Part shown: positions 34,331 through 46,545 of the stretch, in pieces
Position numbering within the stretch: position 1 is the stretch's first letter
How the letters are laid out: every line of letters begins with the position of its first letter
Origin: Lagopus muta
Lineage: Eukaryota > Chordata > Aves > Galliformes > Phasianidae
DNA: 64,000 bases
Direction of reading: 5' to 3'
Assembly (NCBI RefSeq): GCF_023343835.1
Contig: NC_064442.1
Location: forward strand, 19,516,501 to 19,580,500
Program-made: the position numbers and the translations under genes
The notes under the pieces: model-generated
The model's database searches: none
Told to the model about the DNA's origin: nothing
Seen by the model: the letters and a program-made list of their open reading frames with translations, nothing else

Positions 34331-36749
34331 TGTGACTTTTTGAGGCCGGGCCATACAGATACGAACTATGGGAGGTCATTTCTACAGCAAGCACGTGGTA
34401 TTGATGTGGAGATTTAGCCAGTCAGAAGGAGAGATGATTAGTTATTTGGAAAAAATACACACCTAGATGTTTTTTATTAAGTTCAAATTGGCCTATTAAA
34501 AACACGCACACACACACACACACAGAACCTAACAACTTGGAAAACAAAAATGAAAACTATCTAAAAAATAATTCTGAATGAACTGAATGCATATTTGTCA
34601 CATTTTCTCCTTATTTAGGCTACTTTTAAGTAAAAAGCCACAAGAAGAGTAAATGTCCTGCGTTGAATTGAGCCTCTTACAGGAATTGAGGAGTCAGTGC
34701 AGTGCCACAGATGTGTCTCCCACACACCATCCCAGCCTTTTCCTCATGTCCACCCCGACCCTCTGCTGATGCATCTCCATGCCATTGCCGTGCGTCCTGT
34801 CACGGTCAGCACAGAGCAGAGATCAGCATTGCACCTACAAGGAGCTGCAGCCACCGTGAGGGAGTCACAGATCACCGTGAGGAGCTGCTGGCCGCCGTAA
34901 GGAGTAGTGCCAGCTACTGGAGTCAGTACAGTGAAGGCAGTGGGTGAACTGTGCACTGCTGAGGGGGGTGGACTTTGGCGGGTGGTATTTCAGGGAACTG
35001 GTTGAGGTTTTGGGATGGGGAAGAGGGTATGATGCTGAGAGTGGGAGATCATATATCCACTGAGCGGAGCTGAAGGGCAGGGTTGGGACTACAGGTGGAG
35101 AGATATCACGTCACCTGGGAGAAGATGCTCTTCAGCTGTCCGTTCCCAGAAAGTGGGGGGAAAGGTTTGTGGCAAGTGGAAGTTCTGGAGCTGCAAGAGC
35201 AGTCTGTGAAGCAGCACTACAATAAAGGCGTCTGGTGGGAATCTTGTTGAGGGCAGGAGAGACCACATGGAAAAGTTGGGTACTGCCTCTGTAAGGCTGG
35301 GCTGCTGGGGGCCTATGGGCTAGGGCAGAGGTTTTATCAGGAAATCTGAGGTTAAGGGCTGTGTTTCAGGACTGAGCAGCAGTGTATGAGGCTTATGAGC
35401 ACAAGGGAGGAGAGTAGTCCAAAGGCTGGGACAGCAGTGATGTGTAGGCCAGGCTGATACCAACGGTGTGCCTGTGGACCTGGCAGTTATGGGACAGTAG
35501 TCACAGAGGTTGTTCTCAAAGAGAAGATATGGTAGGGTTGTACTGTGACAGGGAGGTCTGTCCCTTTAACAGAGCCTTGGCTTGTTTTGGCTGCAGCAGC
35601 AAGGAGAGCAGGAGGGACCTTTACTCAGGCATCTTTGCTGTCCTCCTCTGCTCCCAGAGATGTATGTGTGCAGACAGTCTGTTCTGTATGCCCTACATTG
35701 ACATAAAGAAACTTCATTCAGGCAAGGGCTGCAAAGGTAATGCTGGGCATCAGCACCTTACCCCTTTTTTTGTTCCTTCTCTTTTTTTGCCTCTAACCAT
35801 GCTCTGGTTTTCTACTTCTAATCAGCTCCTCTCCAGAGGGTCACTTAGATCTCCTGCAACAGCTCCATCTCTAATAGTCTCAGGAGGCCCCATTAAAACA
35901 CCAAGAAACTTCAATTCTGAGTTTGTGCTTTGCACTGTAATTTCAACCTCGTTAGGCTTGTTAGACCAAGCAATGCATAACAAGATTTTTTTAAATCATT
36001 TTTTTAATCTTTATTTATTGTTGCTAACTTTCTGTACAGTCATGAGGGAATTGACAGGTGAAATTGTCTCTCAGGAAAAGTGTTGCTAGACTTAAGACTT
36101 TTAATAGGCACGTGTTGCAACACAGTTCTTGTTTTGTATTTAAATTGAATGAGTTCCAAGTGACCTTAGTAGGTGTCCGTTTCTGGTAGAGGCTGATGCT
36201 AGCAACTCAAACTGAATATTACCTTTGAGGTGAAGTATCCTGTGGACTGCATGTTTTCAGCGGTTTCTCTGGAGCATGAAGCTTTCAGTAACGCCCCTGC
36301 TTACAGCTCCTTCCGTAGGAGAACCAATGCTACCAAAACTCATGCTAAGTATAAGATTACTCAGAAACGGAATAGTGTTTTGGAACACTGACTGCAAGAT
36401 ACACCACCACAATGAACCCAGGCGGCATTGCTAGAGACAGGCGTGTGATCAGAAGACACACGAACCAATATGTAGATACGAGTGCTATCTATGACAGAGA
36501 GATCAGAGATGGGAATTACAACTGATCCTTGTCCCAGAATTAAACAGACAAATATGAGATAGTACAAATATCAAGTTAATAGAAAAAATGTTTGGTAGGT
36601 ATTCCGACAGGAAGTAGGCGTTTGTATGAATGGAGAAATGGTAGAAGAAATTTTAGTGGATATTTATCCGGAGAAATTAAGAATACAAGTGCATATGGGG
36701 CAACGTACTCGGCGCCTGGCATGATGGCAGCAAATGGAAGTAGCTTGTC
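34331..36749. other. Intergenic, no gene recognised
   Basis: The stretch contains a CA repeat (34504-34524). From about 34690 to 35350 a GC-richer segment ends in ACAATAAAGGCGTCTGGTGG, which is LTR-like in flavour but not assignable. The open frame at 35466-36089 (207 codons) has no family features that I recognise, and its second half is low-complexity and AT-rich. I would not call it a gene. Confidence 0.4.
34504..34524. repeat. (CA)n microsatellite
   Basis: About ten CA dinucleotides in a row. Confidence 0.9.
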
Positions 36750-39700
36750 CCTGAGGGGGAGGAGGATCTTAGCTGAGGAACTAGCAGGACTCATAGACAG
36801 GCCTTTAAACTAGGTATGAAGGGGGAAAGGGGGCAAAATCAGGGCCGTTGGAGTTGAGCGGGTCGTTCGAGGGCTCGTACCGAACTTGACGGATGATGAC
36901 AGTGAAGTACAAAGGGAAGAACTGGGGCAGGGGGGAGTTGGGGATGCTGCTGTTCTAGGGGAACCCAGATCCTCTATAAAGGCGGTGAGATGGAAAGCCC
37001 AGCTGAAGTGCCTTTATACCAATGCACGCAGCCTGGGAAATAAGCAGGATGAGTTGTAAACTGTGATGCGCTTAGAAAGTTATGACCTTGTTGCTATCAT
37101 GGAAACATGGTGGGATGACTCCCATAACTGGAATACCACCACTGGGGGCTATGGGCTTTTTAGAAGAGAGAGGCGAGGTAGGAAGGGTGGGGGAGTTGCC
37201 CTCTCTGTCCAAGAGTGGATAGACTGTGAGGAGCTCCCTCTGAGAAACAGTCAGGAACAGGTTGAGAGCCTGTGGGTTGGAATTAGGGATGGGTCTAATA
37301 AAGGCCAGCTGGTGATAGGAGTATACTACAGGCCACCTGATCAAGGGGAGACTGCTGACGAGGCTTTCTTGCTTCAGATGTGGAAGGCTTTGTGCTCATG
37401 GGCTCTTGTCCTGATAGGACATTTCAACCACACGGGTATCTGTTGGAAAGACCACATGGCGAGCTGCAAGAGCTCTAGAAGGCTCCTGGAATGTATTGAT
37501 AACTTTCTGGTCCAGGTGTTGGACAGACCGACCAGAGGCGAAGCATTGCTGGTCCTGCTGCTCACCAATGTGGAGGAAATCACTAATGGTGTTAAGGTTG
37601 GAGGCAGCTTGGGTTGCAGTGAGCACTCCCTGGTTGAGTTCATGATCTCGAGGGTTGTGGGTCTGGTGAAGAGTGGCATCAGGACCCTGAACTTTGGAAG
37701 AGTGAACTTTAAGCTGTTCAATGGACTGTTGGCCGAGATGCCCTGGGATGCTGTCTTTAAAAACAAAGATGCTGAGAAGAGCTGGCTGTTCTTCAAGAAT
37801 GCCTTCCTGAGAGCACAAGAACACTCTGTCCCTCTGAATAAGAAAGTTGGCAGAGGAGGTAGGAAACCAGTGTGGCTCAGTAAGGATCTGCTGGGCAGCT
37901 GCGGGCTAAGAAAGGTGTGTACAAGCTCTGGAAACAAGGCTGTGTCACCTGGGAAGAATAGAGGGATGCTGTCTGGACTGGCAGACATGGGATCAGGAAC
38001 GCCAAGGCACAGGCGAATTGAACTTGGCGAGGGATGTGAAAAACAGTAGGAAGACTTTCTACAGATACATTGGCCACAGTGAGTGTGCCTCCTTTGGTAA
38101 ATGTAAAAGGAGAACTGGCTTCAATGGACAAAGAGAAGGTTGAGGTACTGAATGAGTTCTTTGCCTTGGTCTTCAATGGGGGCCAGGATTCCAGTACTTC
38201 TCAAGTCCCTGAGCCCTGCATCCCTAAACTTCTAGGTGGGGACCGGGTGGTAAAACCCCCCGGTTTTAAGGACAGAGCAGGTCCAAGACCGCCTCATGAG
38301 ACTGAATGTGTACAAGTCTATGGGGCCGGATGGCGTGCATCCCAGGGAGCTGGCTGAGGTAGTTGCCGAGCCTCTTTCCATCATATTGGAAAAGTTGTGG
38401 CTGTCAGATGAGGTCCTGGATGACTGGAGGAAGGGTCACGTCACTGCCATTGACAAGAAAGTGTGCAAGGAGGACTGAGAGGAGCAACAGGCTGGTGAGT
38501 CTCATTTCTGTGCCTGGGAAGATCATGGAACAGATCATCCTGGATAACATGCTTGATCACATGAGGAATGGGTGTGTGTTCTGAGACAGATAGCACGGCT
38601 TCACCAGGGGAAGGTCATGCTTGACTGATCTGGTGGCCTTCTATGATGGAGTGACAGCATCGGTGGACAAGGGAAAGGTGACTGATGTCATTTACCTGGA
38701 GTTGAGCAAGGCCTTTGGCACAGTCCCCCACCACATCCTTATCTCCAAATTGGAGGGATCTGGATTTGATGGGTGGATCACTCGATGGATAAGAAACTGG
38801 TTGAAAGGCTGTGGACAAAGGGTGGTCATCAATGGCTCTGTGTCCAGGTGGAAGCTGGCAACGAGCGGCGTCCCCCAGGGCTCTGTCTTGGCACTGGTGC
38901 TCTTTAACATCTTTATCAGTGACAGCGATGACAGAATCGAGTGCACCCTCAGCAAGTTTGCTGACAACACCAAGCTGAGTGGTGCAGTTGACACGGTAGA
39001 AGGAAGGGATGCCATTCAGAGGGACCTCGACAGGCTGGAAAGGTGAACCTGATGAGGTTCAACATGGCAAAGTGCAGAGTTTTGCACTTGGGCCAGAGGA
39101 ATCCCAGGCATCCATACAGACTTGAAGGAGCGGTCCTTGAGAACAGCCCTGTGGAGAAGGCCCTGGGGGTCTTGATAGATGAAAAACTGAACATGAGCCA
39201 GCAGTGTGGCCTTGCGGCTCGGGAGGCAAATGGTATCCTGGGCTCCATCAAAAGAGGAGTGGCCAGCAGGGACAGGGAGGTGATTGTCCCCCTTACTCTG
39301 CTCTTGTGAGGACTCATCTGGAATACTGCCTCCAAGTGTGGAGCCCCCAGTACAAGAAAGACAGGGAGCTGTTGGAGAGGGTCCAGAGGAGGGCCACGAA
39401 GATGGTCAGGGGACTGGAGCACCACCCCTATGAGGACAGGCTGAGGGAGCTGGGCTTGTTGAGCCCAGAGAAAAGGAGGCTGCAGGGTGACCTCACTGCA
39501 GCCTTTCAATACCTAAAGGGAGCCTACAGAGGGGAGGGGAATCAACTCTTTGAAAGGGTTGATAACTGCAGGATGAGGGGAAATGGTTTTAAGTTGAGGG
39601 ATGGGAGATTTAGGTTGGATGTCAGGGGGAAATTCTTTACAGAGAGAGTGGTGAGGTGCTGGAACAGCTGCCCAGAAGGGTTGTGGATGCCCCGTCCCTG

Positions 39701-39861
39701 GAGGTATTCAAGGCCAGATTGGATGGGGCCATGGGCAGCCTGGTCTAGTATTAAATATGGAAGTTGGTGGCCCTGCATGTGGCAGGGGGGGTTGGAGATT
39801 CATGATCCTTGAGGTCTCTTCCAACCCTGGCCATTCTTTGATTCTGTGATTCTGTGCATAC
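36750..39861 (+). mobile_element. CR1 LINE, long copy with endonuclease and RT regions
   Basis: This is the longest CR1 in the window, about 3.1 kb. A frame at 37063-38049 encodes the AP-like endonuclease: preceded by LKCLYTNARSLGNK at 36999-37040, it has LVAIMETWWDDS, VIGVYYRPPDQGE and CSEHSLVEF. RT pieces follow: [16 protein letters not shown] near 38308, [17 protein letters not shown] near 38704, [20 protein letters not shown] near 38860, and FADNTKLSG (FADD expected) near 38955. The C-terminus (39043-39800) reads [19 protein letters not shown] and [17 protein letters not shown]. The 3' tail is TTCTTTGATTCTGTGATTCT at 39833-39855. Several frame changes and a substituted catalytic Asp make it inactive. 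ORF1 is absent, so it is 5'-truncated; the start is approximate. Confidence 0.93.
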
Positions 39862-40676
39862 CATGCATGCATGGTCTTCTTTTTGTTTAACAAAGAAATA
39901 GAGAAGCATGGGGAATATTTGCAAGATTTTGGCCAATTTTAGAAAATCATTCTGGACAGGAAAATTAAAATTTAAAATTCTGGAAAGATATTGATGTTTA
40001 TCCCTTTTGTATATTTTACATTTCCAAGCCAATTTTCTTTTAGAAGTGAGTCAACAACTATATTTTAAATAAGAGATTAATTTGAAAAAAGTTAAATGCA
40101 TTTTGAATTTGGGAAGCCAAAATGGGAACCATTTGAATTTAGGAAGCCAAAATGTTTGTTGCATCTGATCATAGCCCCCAAACGTGGAATCGTCTGTATT
40201 GACATGGGAGACAAAGTAGAAGCCATTGGATAGAGGACATAACGCTGTACGGTATTGCCAAGCTGCTTTCTCTAGCATGGCTGCAGTTGTAACTCGTATG
40301 AGGGAACATCTAGGAGCTTATAGTGCAGCTAGTTGAAAGTGGAGGTTTTCTTGATATTTCCAGAAGGGCAGAAATATTTTCTTCTTCCTGTGTTCTTCAT
40401 CTGACCTAAGGGTTAATATAAGGCTGAAATGACTTGCTTGAGCTGGGAGGAGAATCCGGTGGGGTGACTTCAAATATGTTTGTTCACATTAGTTTTGAAG
40501 GAGAGGCTACATCAACAAGTAGTTAATCTGGAGTTTGCTCTCTAAAATTCCCAGCAAGTTATTTCAGAGGTTCTCCGTGCTTCAGAAGGAAAGTCTTCCT
40601 GCTCTTCTAAGGAATAATTTGCACTAAGATGGGCTGTAGAGACCCGATGGCAAGCTCAGGCAACAAGTATCATATC
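39862..40676. other. Intergenic, nothing recognised
   Basis: The only structure is a short imperfect duplication of TTTGAATTTGGGAAGCCAAA (40102-40155), where 'TTTGAATTT(G/A)GGAAGCCAAAATG' appears twice. Confidence 0.4.
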
Positions 40677-40775
40677 CTAGAATCACAGAATATCCCATGT
40701 TGGAAGGGAGCCGCAAGGATCATTGAGTCCAACTCTTGGCTCCACACTGAATCCCCCTGCCACATTATATGTATT
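40677..40775 (-). mobile_element. CR1 3' tail fragment
   Basis: CTAGAATCACAGAATATCCC, AAGGGAGCCGCAAGGATCAT, then GAGTCCAACTCTTGGCTCC: about 100 bp of a reversed CR1 3' end from a different subfamily (CTCCACACAG-type tail). Confidence 0.85.
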
Positions 40776-41933
40776 CCACATATATAAGCCCATGTTACAG
40801 ATACCATGACTGAACGCCAGCGCTGAGGACTCCGGTATCTGAAGTTACAGATATTTTTCTTGGATATTAAGTAGACTGGAGAAGAATTCTCTGATGTAAT
40901 TGAGATATTTACTAGCTAGAAGCCTGGTCTAAGCTCAGCACTCATGTTTCACCTGTAGCAGGGAGAGCAACTTACTTCCTCTTTTTCTCTGAGAGGCGTC
41001 AAGTACAAGCAGGGTGAATTTCTCTCAAAGACAACATAAAAAAACCTCACAGGTCTTTATGTAGCATGTGTAAAGAGTATGAAAGTGAGATATTTTTGCA
41101 TTGAAATCAGTCACCAGGGCTCTCCTGAACAATAAACAGAAATGGGAACTTCTGGTATGCAACTCATTGGAACTCTCTTTGGCATCTGTGCAAGGATGAA
41201 ATCAGATTAGAAATGACTGCTCTCCTCCATAGAGGGGATTATATCAGGTGCTTTGATGATTAAATCTGAAGCAAAAATTAACAGATTTTTACTGTTTGTG
41301 GTTCATTCAGATGTATGTTGGAAGGGGCTGAGAGCAGGTGTCAGAAAGCAGAGAAGAGATGAAGTTGTGAGTTCTGGAAGACTACTCTTAGTGATAGGAG
41401 CTGGACCTGGCCTTCACTCAAAATCTAAGCTTGTTATTTAGATCTCTTCTATAGACAACACGTCTGGAAAGTCCTCCTTTGGACAGTGATTTGTTTTAGT
41501 TTGCAGGCCACTGCTTGGGCCACCCGCAAGAACAAAGTAAATGCTATATCCGTTGGGACAACAGGTGCCATTGCTAGAGACTTTTCCTATCTATGTACAT
41601 AAGTTACCACTTATGCACACCACTTATGATGGGGGGTGAATCAAATGTTATAACAATGACGCTGACTTTTCAAATATTCCTCTACTTTTTCAGATTTACT
41701 TAATTGCTTGCAAGACCAGAGGTAAAATCACAATAATTTATTCTTATATGCTCAGTAAAAAATGGCTGATATTGTATGGATACAATATACAGTAACAGCA
41801 AAGGAATGCTAAAATAGCACATCTTTTTGAAAGGCATTTAACTTCTTTCAGAAATGCCTCTTAAATTATTCACCAGGGTAACACTTATTTCCTGTGCAGC
41901 TATGAGGAACTCATGAGCTGGACAGAGAAAGGA
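40776..41933. other. Intergenic, nothing recognised
   Basis: No gene or repeat signal that I can support. Confidence 0.4.
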
Positions 41934-42891
41934 TCATCTGCTTCCCAAGTAGCCTCTTGTTGGTGCATTCCTCAGGCTTTGCTTGACCTTCTGATTCCTC
42001 AAGCTATAGATGAAGGGGTTGATCATAGGTGTAACAACTGTGTAAGAGAGGGAAACCATTTTCTTCATATTGCTTGAGAGGCTGGACCTAGGATGCAAGT
42101 GAATGATGCCTGCTGTGCTGTAGAAAAGAGTTACTGCCACCAGGTGAGCTGCACATGTGGAAAAGGGCTGCCTCTGGCCCACGACTGAGGGTATCTGAAG
42201 AACAGCATGAATAATGAGAAGGTAAGAAATAATGATCAGTGAAAAAGGGATCATCACTGTTATGACTGTAGCAATAAAAATCAGTAGATCAAACAAAGCT
42301 GTGTCTGCACACACCAGCTTCAACACGGGAGAAACATCCCAAAAGAAATGATCCACCTTGTTTCTCCCACAGAAGGGCAGAGTAAATAGCCACGTGGGAA
42401 AGATCAGAGCAACAGGTATCCCAGAGAGCCAAGACCCAACAGCCATCCTGAAGCAGAGATCCCTGTTCATCATGGTGCCATAATGCAGCGGGTGGCATAT
42501 TGCCACTTGTCGGTCATAAGCCATTACACCTAAGAGAAAGCATTCACATGTGACAAAAAGTATAGCACAACTGAGTTGCAAGGCACAAGCTGTGAAGGAA
42601 ATAATTTTTCCCTCTCCCAGCAGAATCAAGAGCATCTTGGGGACAGTGCTCAGGCTGTAGCATCTCTGTCAAGGTGAGATTCTTTAGGAAATAGTACGTG
42701 GGAGTATGCAGGGCAGAGTCAATGGCTGTGATCACCACAATGAGAGAGTTACCTATTATGGTGGCCAGGAATGTGACAGAAATCACTGTGGAAAATAGGA
42801 GTTGCATCTTGCCACGTAGGCCAAACCCTCAGAGTAAGAAGTGGGTAACAGTGGTTTGGTTTCCAGGCTTTGTTTCCTCATGAATTCTCAT
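41934..42891 (-). pseudogene. Olfactory receptor pseudogene, family 10-like
   Basis: Alignment by eye to the intact gene at 21425-22429 covers the whole length. The start MRIHEETKPGNQTTVTHFLL at 42891 is followed at once by an in-frame stop where LLxGF should be (about 42831). After LKNLTLTE one base is missing near 42655, and the reading resumes in the next frame as YSLSTVPKML. The remainder (233 codons from 42635) keeps MAYDR, PFSTCAAHLVAV and PMINPFIYSLRN. It has DRQ for DRY at the TM3 end and FFWD for FFCD in ECL2, which loses a conserved cysteine. Two disabling lesions plus loss of core residues make this a clear pseudogene. Confidence 0.92.
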
Positions 42892-44577
42892 TGTAAAAGA
42901 GAAAAAAAAAAAAACAAAAAAACAAAAACCACATACACCACGAATGGATTAGTAGCTTGGGACAGACCAGTGGTCTCAGAAGTACTTACTACTGCAAGTA
43001 ACACGGGGCATAGAACATGAGATGAGGCTTAAGATTGGATATGACTGTGACCTTTGAGTAAAAGATCCCTGCTGGGGAACCTGTACAAGAACATCCTTGC
43101 AGTCACAGGCTGAGAATCACCTGTAACTTAGTTGCAAGGAAGATAAACCTACAAACTTCCAATAACTGCTCTGTGCTTACGTTCTACAGAAAGAAGTAGA
43201 TACCTCCAAAGTTTGGGTTATGTTATCATATGAGTGAGATCTGTGGTCAGCCAGAAGAATTCCAGTTTCAGTTGGCTGGATGTCTCTCAGTTAACTTCAG
43301 TGTCTAAATGTTTATAGTCACCTGGATGTGAGCTAGGCAACCTAGAAACAATTTGTATTTAACAAGGAGAAATATGGCACAATACAGAAACACAGTTCCT
43401 AAGATGAATGTCCAAAGATGCTCGGGTTGGTGGTATCACTTATGATGAAATTCAAGGTGTTTCATGTCATGTCAAGTTCCACCACACATGGTGAACGAAC
43501 AGTTGGATATCTGGAATTAAGTGAAATTCACTTCGTGCTTGGTTCTCAAAGCTACGTGATACGGCTATCTTTGTGAGTTTCCACCTACTAACTTGACTCA
43601 AGCAATGATGACCTGACTTTTGTTTTCATTGTCAATCCTACCTGCAAAAGTACAGAACAAATCTAACCAAGCTTAAATCCATACAAATATTTACATGCTT
43701 ACACTTTTTTCATCAAATGATATAAAATCCATATCCTGAATTTTAACTTGAAGTAAGCAGCTCTTAGAAGTAAGAAGATGCTCTCTGTCAGACAGCAGTC
43801 TACATAATGTGGTCACCTGCATCTGCTCCTTGCTGCCATTTTCTTGGGACTTAATCATCTCGTCAGATCTGCCAGTGAGTTTATTTGTCTGGGAAATGTC
43901 CTGGTGTTTCAGCCTAAGTCTGCTTGGCTGATATTTGAGACATGCAGATGCAATAATAGAATATATATATGTATTCCTCTTCTGTACTTATACCATTTGG
44001 AGTGAGATAATCTGGCAGAGAGGATCTGAACATCAGCTTTGCTGTAACAAAACTAAGAATTAGCTATTATTCCTCAGAACAATGTGTAAGTGTCTCAAGA
44101 ATTCCAAATGTCCAAAGGGTAAGAAGGAGGACTCACTGAAGTACAGGTCAGTCAGCATGATCTCGATCTCTGTGAAGGTGATGAAGCAGCTAGACTTGAA
44201 ATCCCATTTCCAGATATATGAAGGACGAAAAGCCTACAGGTGTACTGAACTTCAGTAAGGAGAGCAGCAGGCAAAGAACAACCCCAAGAAACAGGACATG
44301 CTGGGGGCTGCTCTGATGGGAAACAGCTATCAGAAAAGGCCCTGGTGGTCCTGATGGATCCCAAGTAGACCAAGACTCAGCTATATTCCTTTTGGGGCAA
44401 AGGTCAGCTGCTGATTTGAGACGATCCTCTGTCTCTCCAATAATGTCTGATCCTACAATTACAGCTTGAAGCTTATCAGTGAGTCTCACAAACACACGTA
44501 GTCTGAATAGAGAATACCTTAAGTGGAAATTATTTGGAAACCGAGTTGAATAAGATGAAAGGACAGAGGGCACTGAT
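42892..44577. other. Intergenic, nothing recognised
   Basis: An A-rich stretch at 42900-42930 is followed by AT-rich DNA with a short TA repeat near 43962-43972. No gene. Confidence 0.4.
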
Positions 44578-44715
44578 CATAGAATCATAGATTTACCAAG
44601 GTTGGAAAAAACCTCCAAGACGATCCAGTCCAAACATCCACCTACAACCTTCCCCACTAAGCCATGTCCCTCAGTACAACATGTGAATGTTTCTTGAACA
44701 CCTCCAGGGACTCCA
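44578..44715 (-). mobile_element. CR1 3' tail fragment
   Basis: CATAGAATCATAGATTTACC, then AAACCTCCAAGACGATCCAG and CCATGTCCCTCAGTACAACA: a reversed CR1 tail of 138 bp, directly followed by a plus-strand CR1. Confidence 0.88.
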
Positions 44716-45335
44716 CCAACTGTATTCTGGGCTGCATCAAGAGAATTGTGACCAGCAGGTTGAAGGAGGTGATTCTGCCCCTTGTGAGACCCCAGATGGA
44801 GCAGAGTACAGCATCGAGTTCTGGGGCCCACAGCACAAGAAGGACACTGAGCTGTTGGAGTGGGTCCAGAGGAGGGCCACTAAGATGACTAGAGTGCTGG
44901 AGCACCTCCCCACTGTGGACAGGCTGAGAGAGCTGTGTTTCTTCAGCCCAGAGAAGAGAAGGCTGCAGGGAGATCTTATAGTGGCCTTCCACTATATAGT
45001 GGCCTGAAGGAGGCAAACGGGAAAGCTGGGGAGGGACTTCGTGTAAGGGCATGTAGCAACAGGACAAGGGGAAATGGCAGGAAAGCAGAAGAGAGTAGAT
45101 TTAGACTAGATCTTAGGAAGAAATTCTTTACTGTGAGGGTGCTGGGACAGTGGAACAGGTTGCCCAGAGAGGTTGTGAATGCCCCCTCTCTGGAGGCATT
45201 TCAAGGCCGGGCTGGATGGGGCTGGGGCACTTGGTCTAGTGAGTGGTGTCCCTGCCTGTAGCAGGGGGGTTGGAACTAGAAGGCTCTTAAGGGACCCTTC
45301 CGATCCAAACCATTCAGTGATTCTATGATTCTAGC
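44716..45335 (+). mobile_element. CR1 LINE 3' part
   Basis: The copy begins in ORF2 at 'TNCILGCIKRIVTSRLKEV' and proceeds through [39 protein letters not shown] and VRVLGQWNRLPREVVNAPSL. It ends in CAGTGATTCTATGATTCTAG near 45317-45335. There is a small direct repeat of TATAGTGGCC at 44977-45004 and at least one frame change. Confidence 0.9.
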
Positions 45336-45339
45336 ACTA

Positions 45340-45730
45340 TGAGACTTATGTAACAAGTCAGCGTCCATTTTTTTGGTAAGCTCTCTTTAAGTGCCAGAAG
45401 GCCCCAGTGAGGTCTTCCTTTTCCTCCAGTCTTTGGGTACGGTCTCGCAATGAGTTCTTCATCCGTCAGACAGTCCACCTGTCAAATTCTTATCTTTCCA
45501 CTTTGGAGAGAAGGATGTTATGGGATACCATGTCAAAGGCTTTACTGAAGGCTAGACAGATTACATCAGTGGCGCTTCACTTTTCCACAGGAACAATTAC
45601 GCTAAAAAAAAGGGACAAGGTTGGTCAGGCGGGAGCTGCCTTTATTGAAGCCATGCTGGTTATGCCATATCACCTTCCCCTCTTTCATGGGCCTTAGCAT
45701 AGCTTCCAGGAGGATTTGCTCCATGAGTCA
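45340..45730 (-). mobile_element. CR1 LINE internal fragment
   Basis: Reversed RT sequence: CACTTTGGAGAGAAGGATGT then ATGTCAAAGGCTTTACTGAA corresponds to the coding block for SKAFDTVSHNILLSKV, near 45496-45550. The plus-strand segment 'TTGAAGCCATGCTGGTTATG' (45643-45662) belongs to the upstream RT part. The 3' tail is absent. Confidence 0.78.
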
Positions 45731-46374
45731 AGTTGATGAAGTTAGGAGTGCCAATGAAGCTTCAACCTGATTAAAAGTAGTAGTGATAACTACATGCAGA
45801 ATGACAAGTTCCTCAGAGAGAGAAGCTCTGTTTTGTGTAATTTTTTTTTTTTTTTTCAGTATCGTTGAGATGAAAGAGGCTGTAGGACAACACCATATCA
45901 AATAGGCAGTAGATGCTGTTACTTTCCATCTTTCTCTTGAGACATCCACTCTGTGTCGATGTCTCTTACTTTTTTTCATTTTAAACAAAATTTTATCTCT
46001 TGCAGATTTCTCCACCTTCTCAGATATGAAGTTATTCCTCTTTTTCTTGTTTTGACCTTACTGATGGTAGTTTGGACTACCCACTACTGGAAGGACATTG
46101 CTTAGTGAAGTGGATGCAGTGGAAGAACACAGTGAAAGCATGGTGAAGATGGATCTGACACACGTGAGGGAAAAAGAGAGTGTGGGAGACTGGGTTTGTT
46201 CATGCTTTGGAAAGCAAACTTTACAGGAGATCCTGTTGCTTACTGAGAGTACTTTGTGCGGCATGGATATAGACAGAATGGAGGTAAATGCTTCTCTGGG
46301 GAGCGTGGTGATACAGTGGGAGGTGATGTGTACAAGTCAAAGCATGAGAAATTTGGATTGAGTACTAGGGAATG
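45731..46374. other. Spacer, nothing firm recognised
   Basis: It includes a T tract near 45841-45857. Parts around 45990-46060 may be older CR1 or LTR sequence, but I cannot support either. Confidence 0.35.
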
Positions 46375-46545
46375 GCAGCGCAGGGATGTGATTGTCCTCT
46401 TAGACTCTACCCTTGTCCGGCCTCATCTGAAGTACTGCACCCAGGGGTGGGGATCCCAGCACAAGAAAGACATGGAGGTGTTAGAATGGCTCTAGTGGAG
46501 ACCATGAAGATGATCAGAGAGCTGGATCACCTCTCCTACGCAGGA
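46375..46545 (+). mobile_element. CR1 internal fragment
   Basis: The sequence encodes the 'RDVIVLLDSTLVRPHLKYCT' block followed by QHKKDMEVLEWL, the conserved ORF2 C-terminal segment, in 170 bp without the tail. Confidence 0.8.

Noticed and set aside
34690-35350. A possible LTR with AATAAAGG near 35220
   Set aside because: I could not find TG/CA ends, a target duplication or another copy in the window.
35466-36089. 207-codon plus-strand frame as a possible gene
   Set aside because: No domain, no homologous motif and no codon pattern unlike its surroundings; the second half is AT-rich low complexity.
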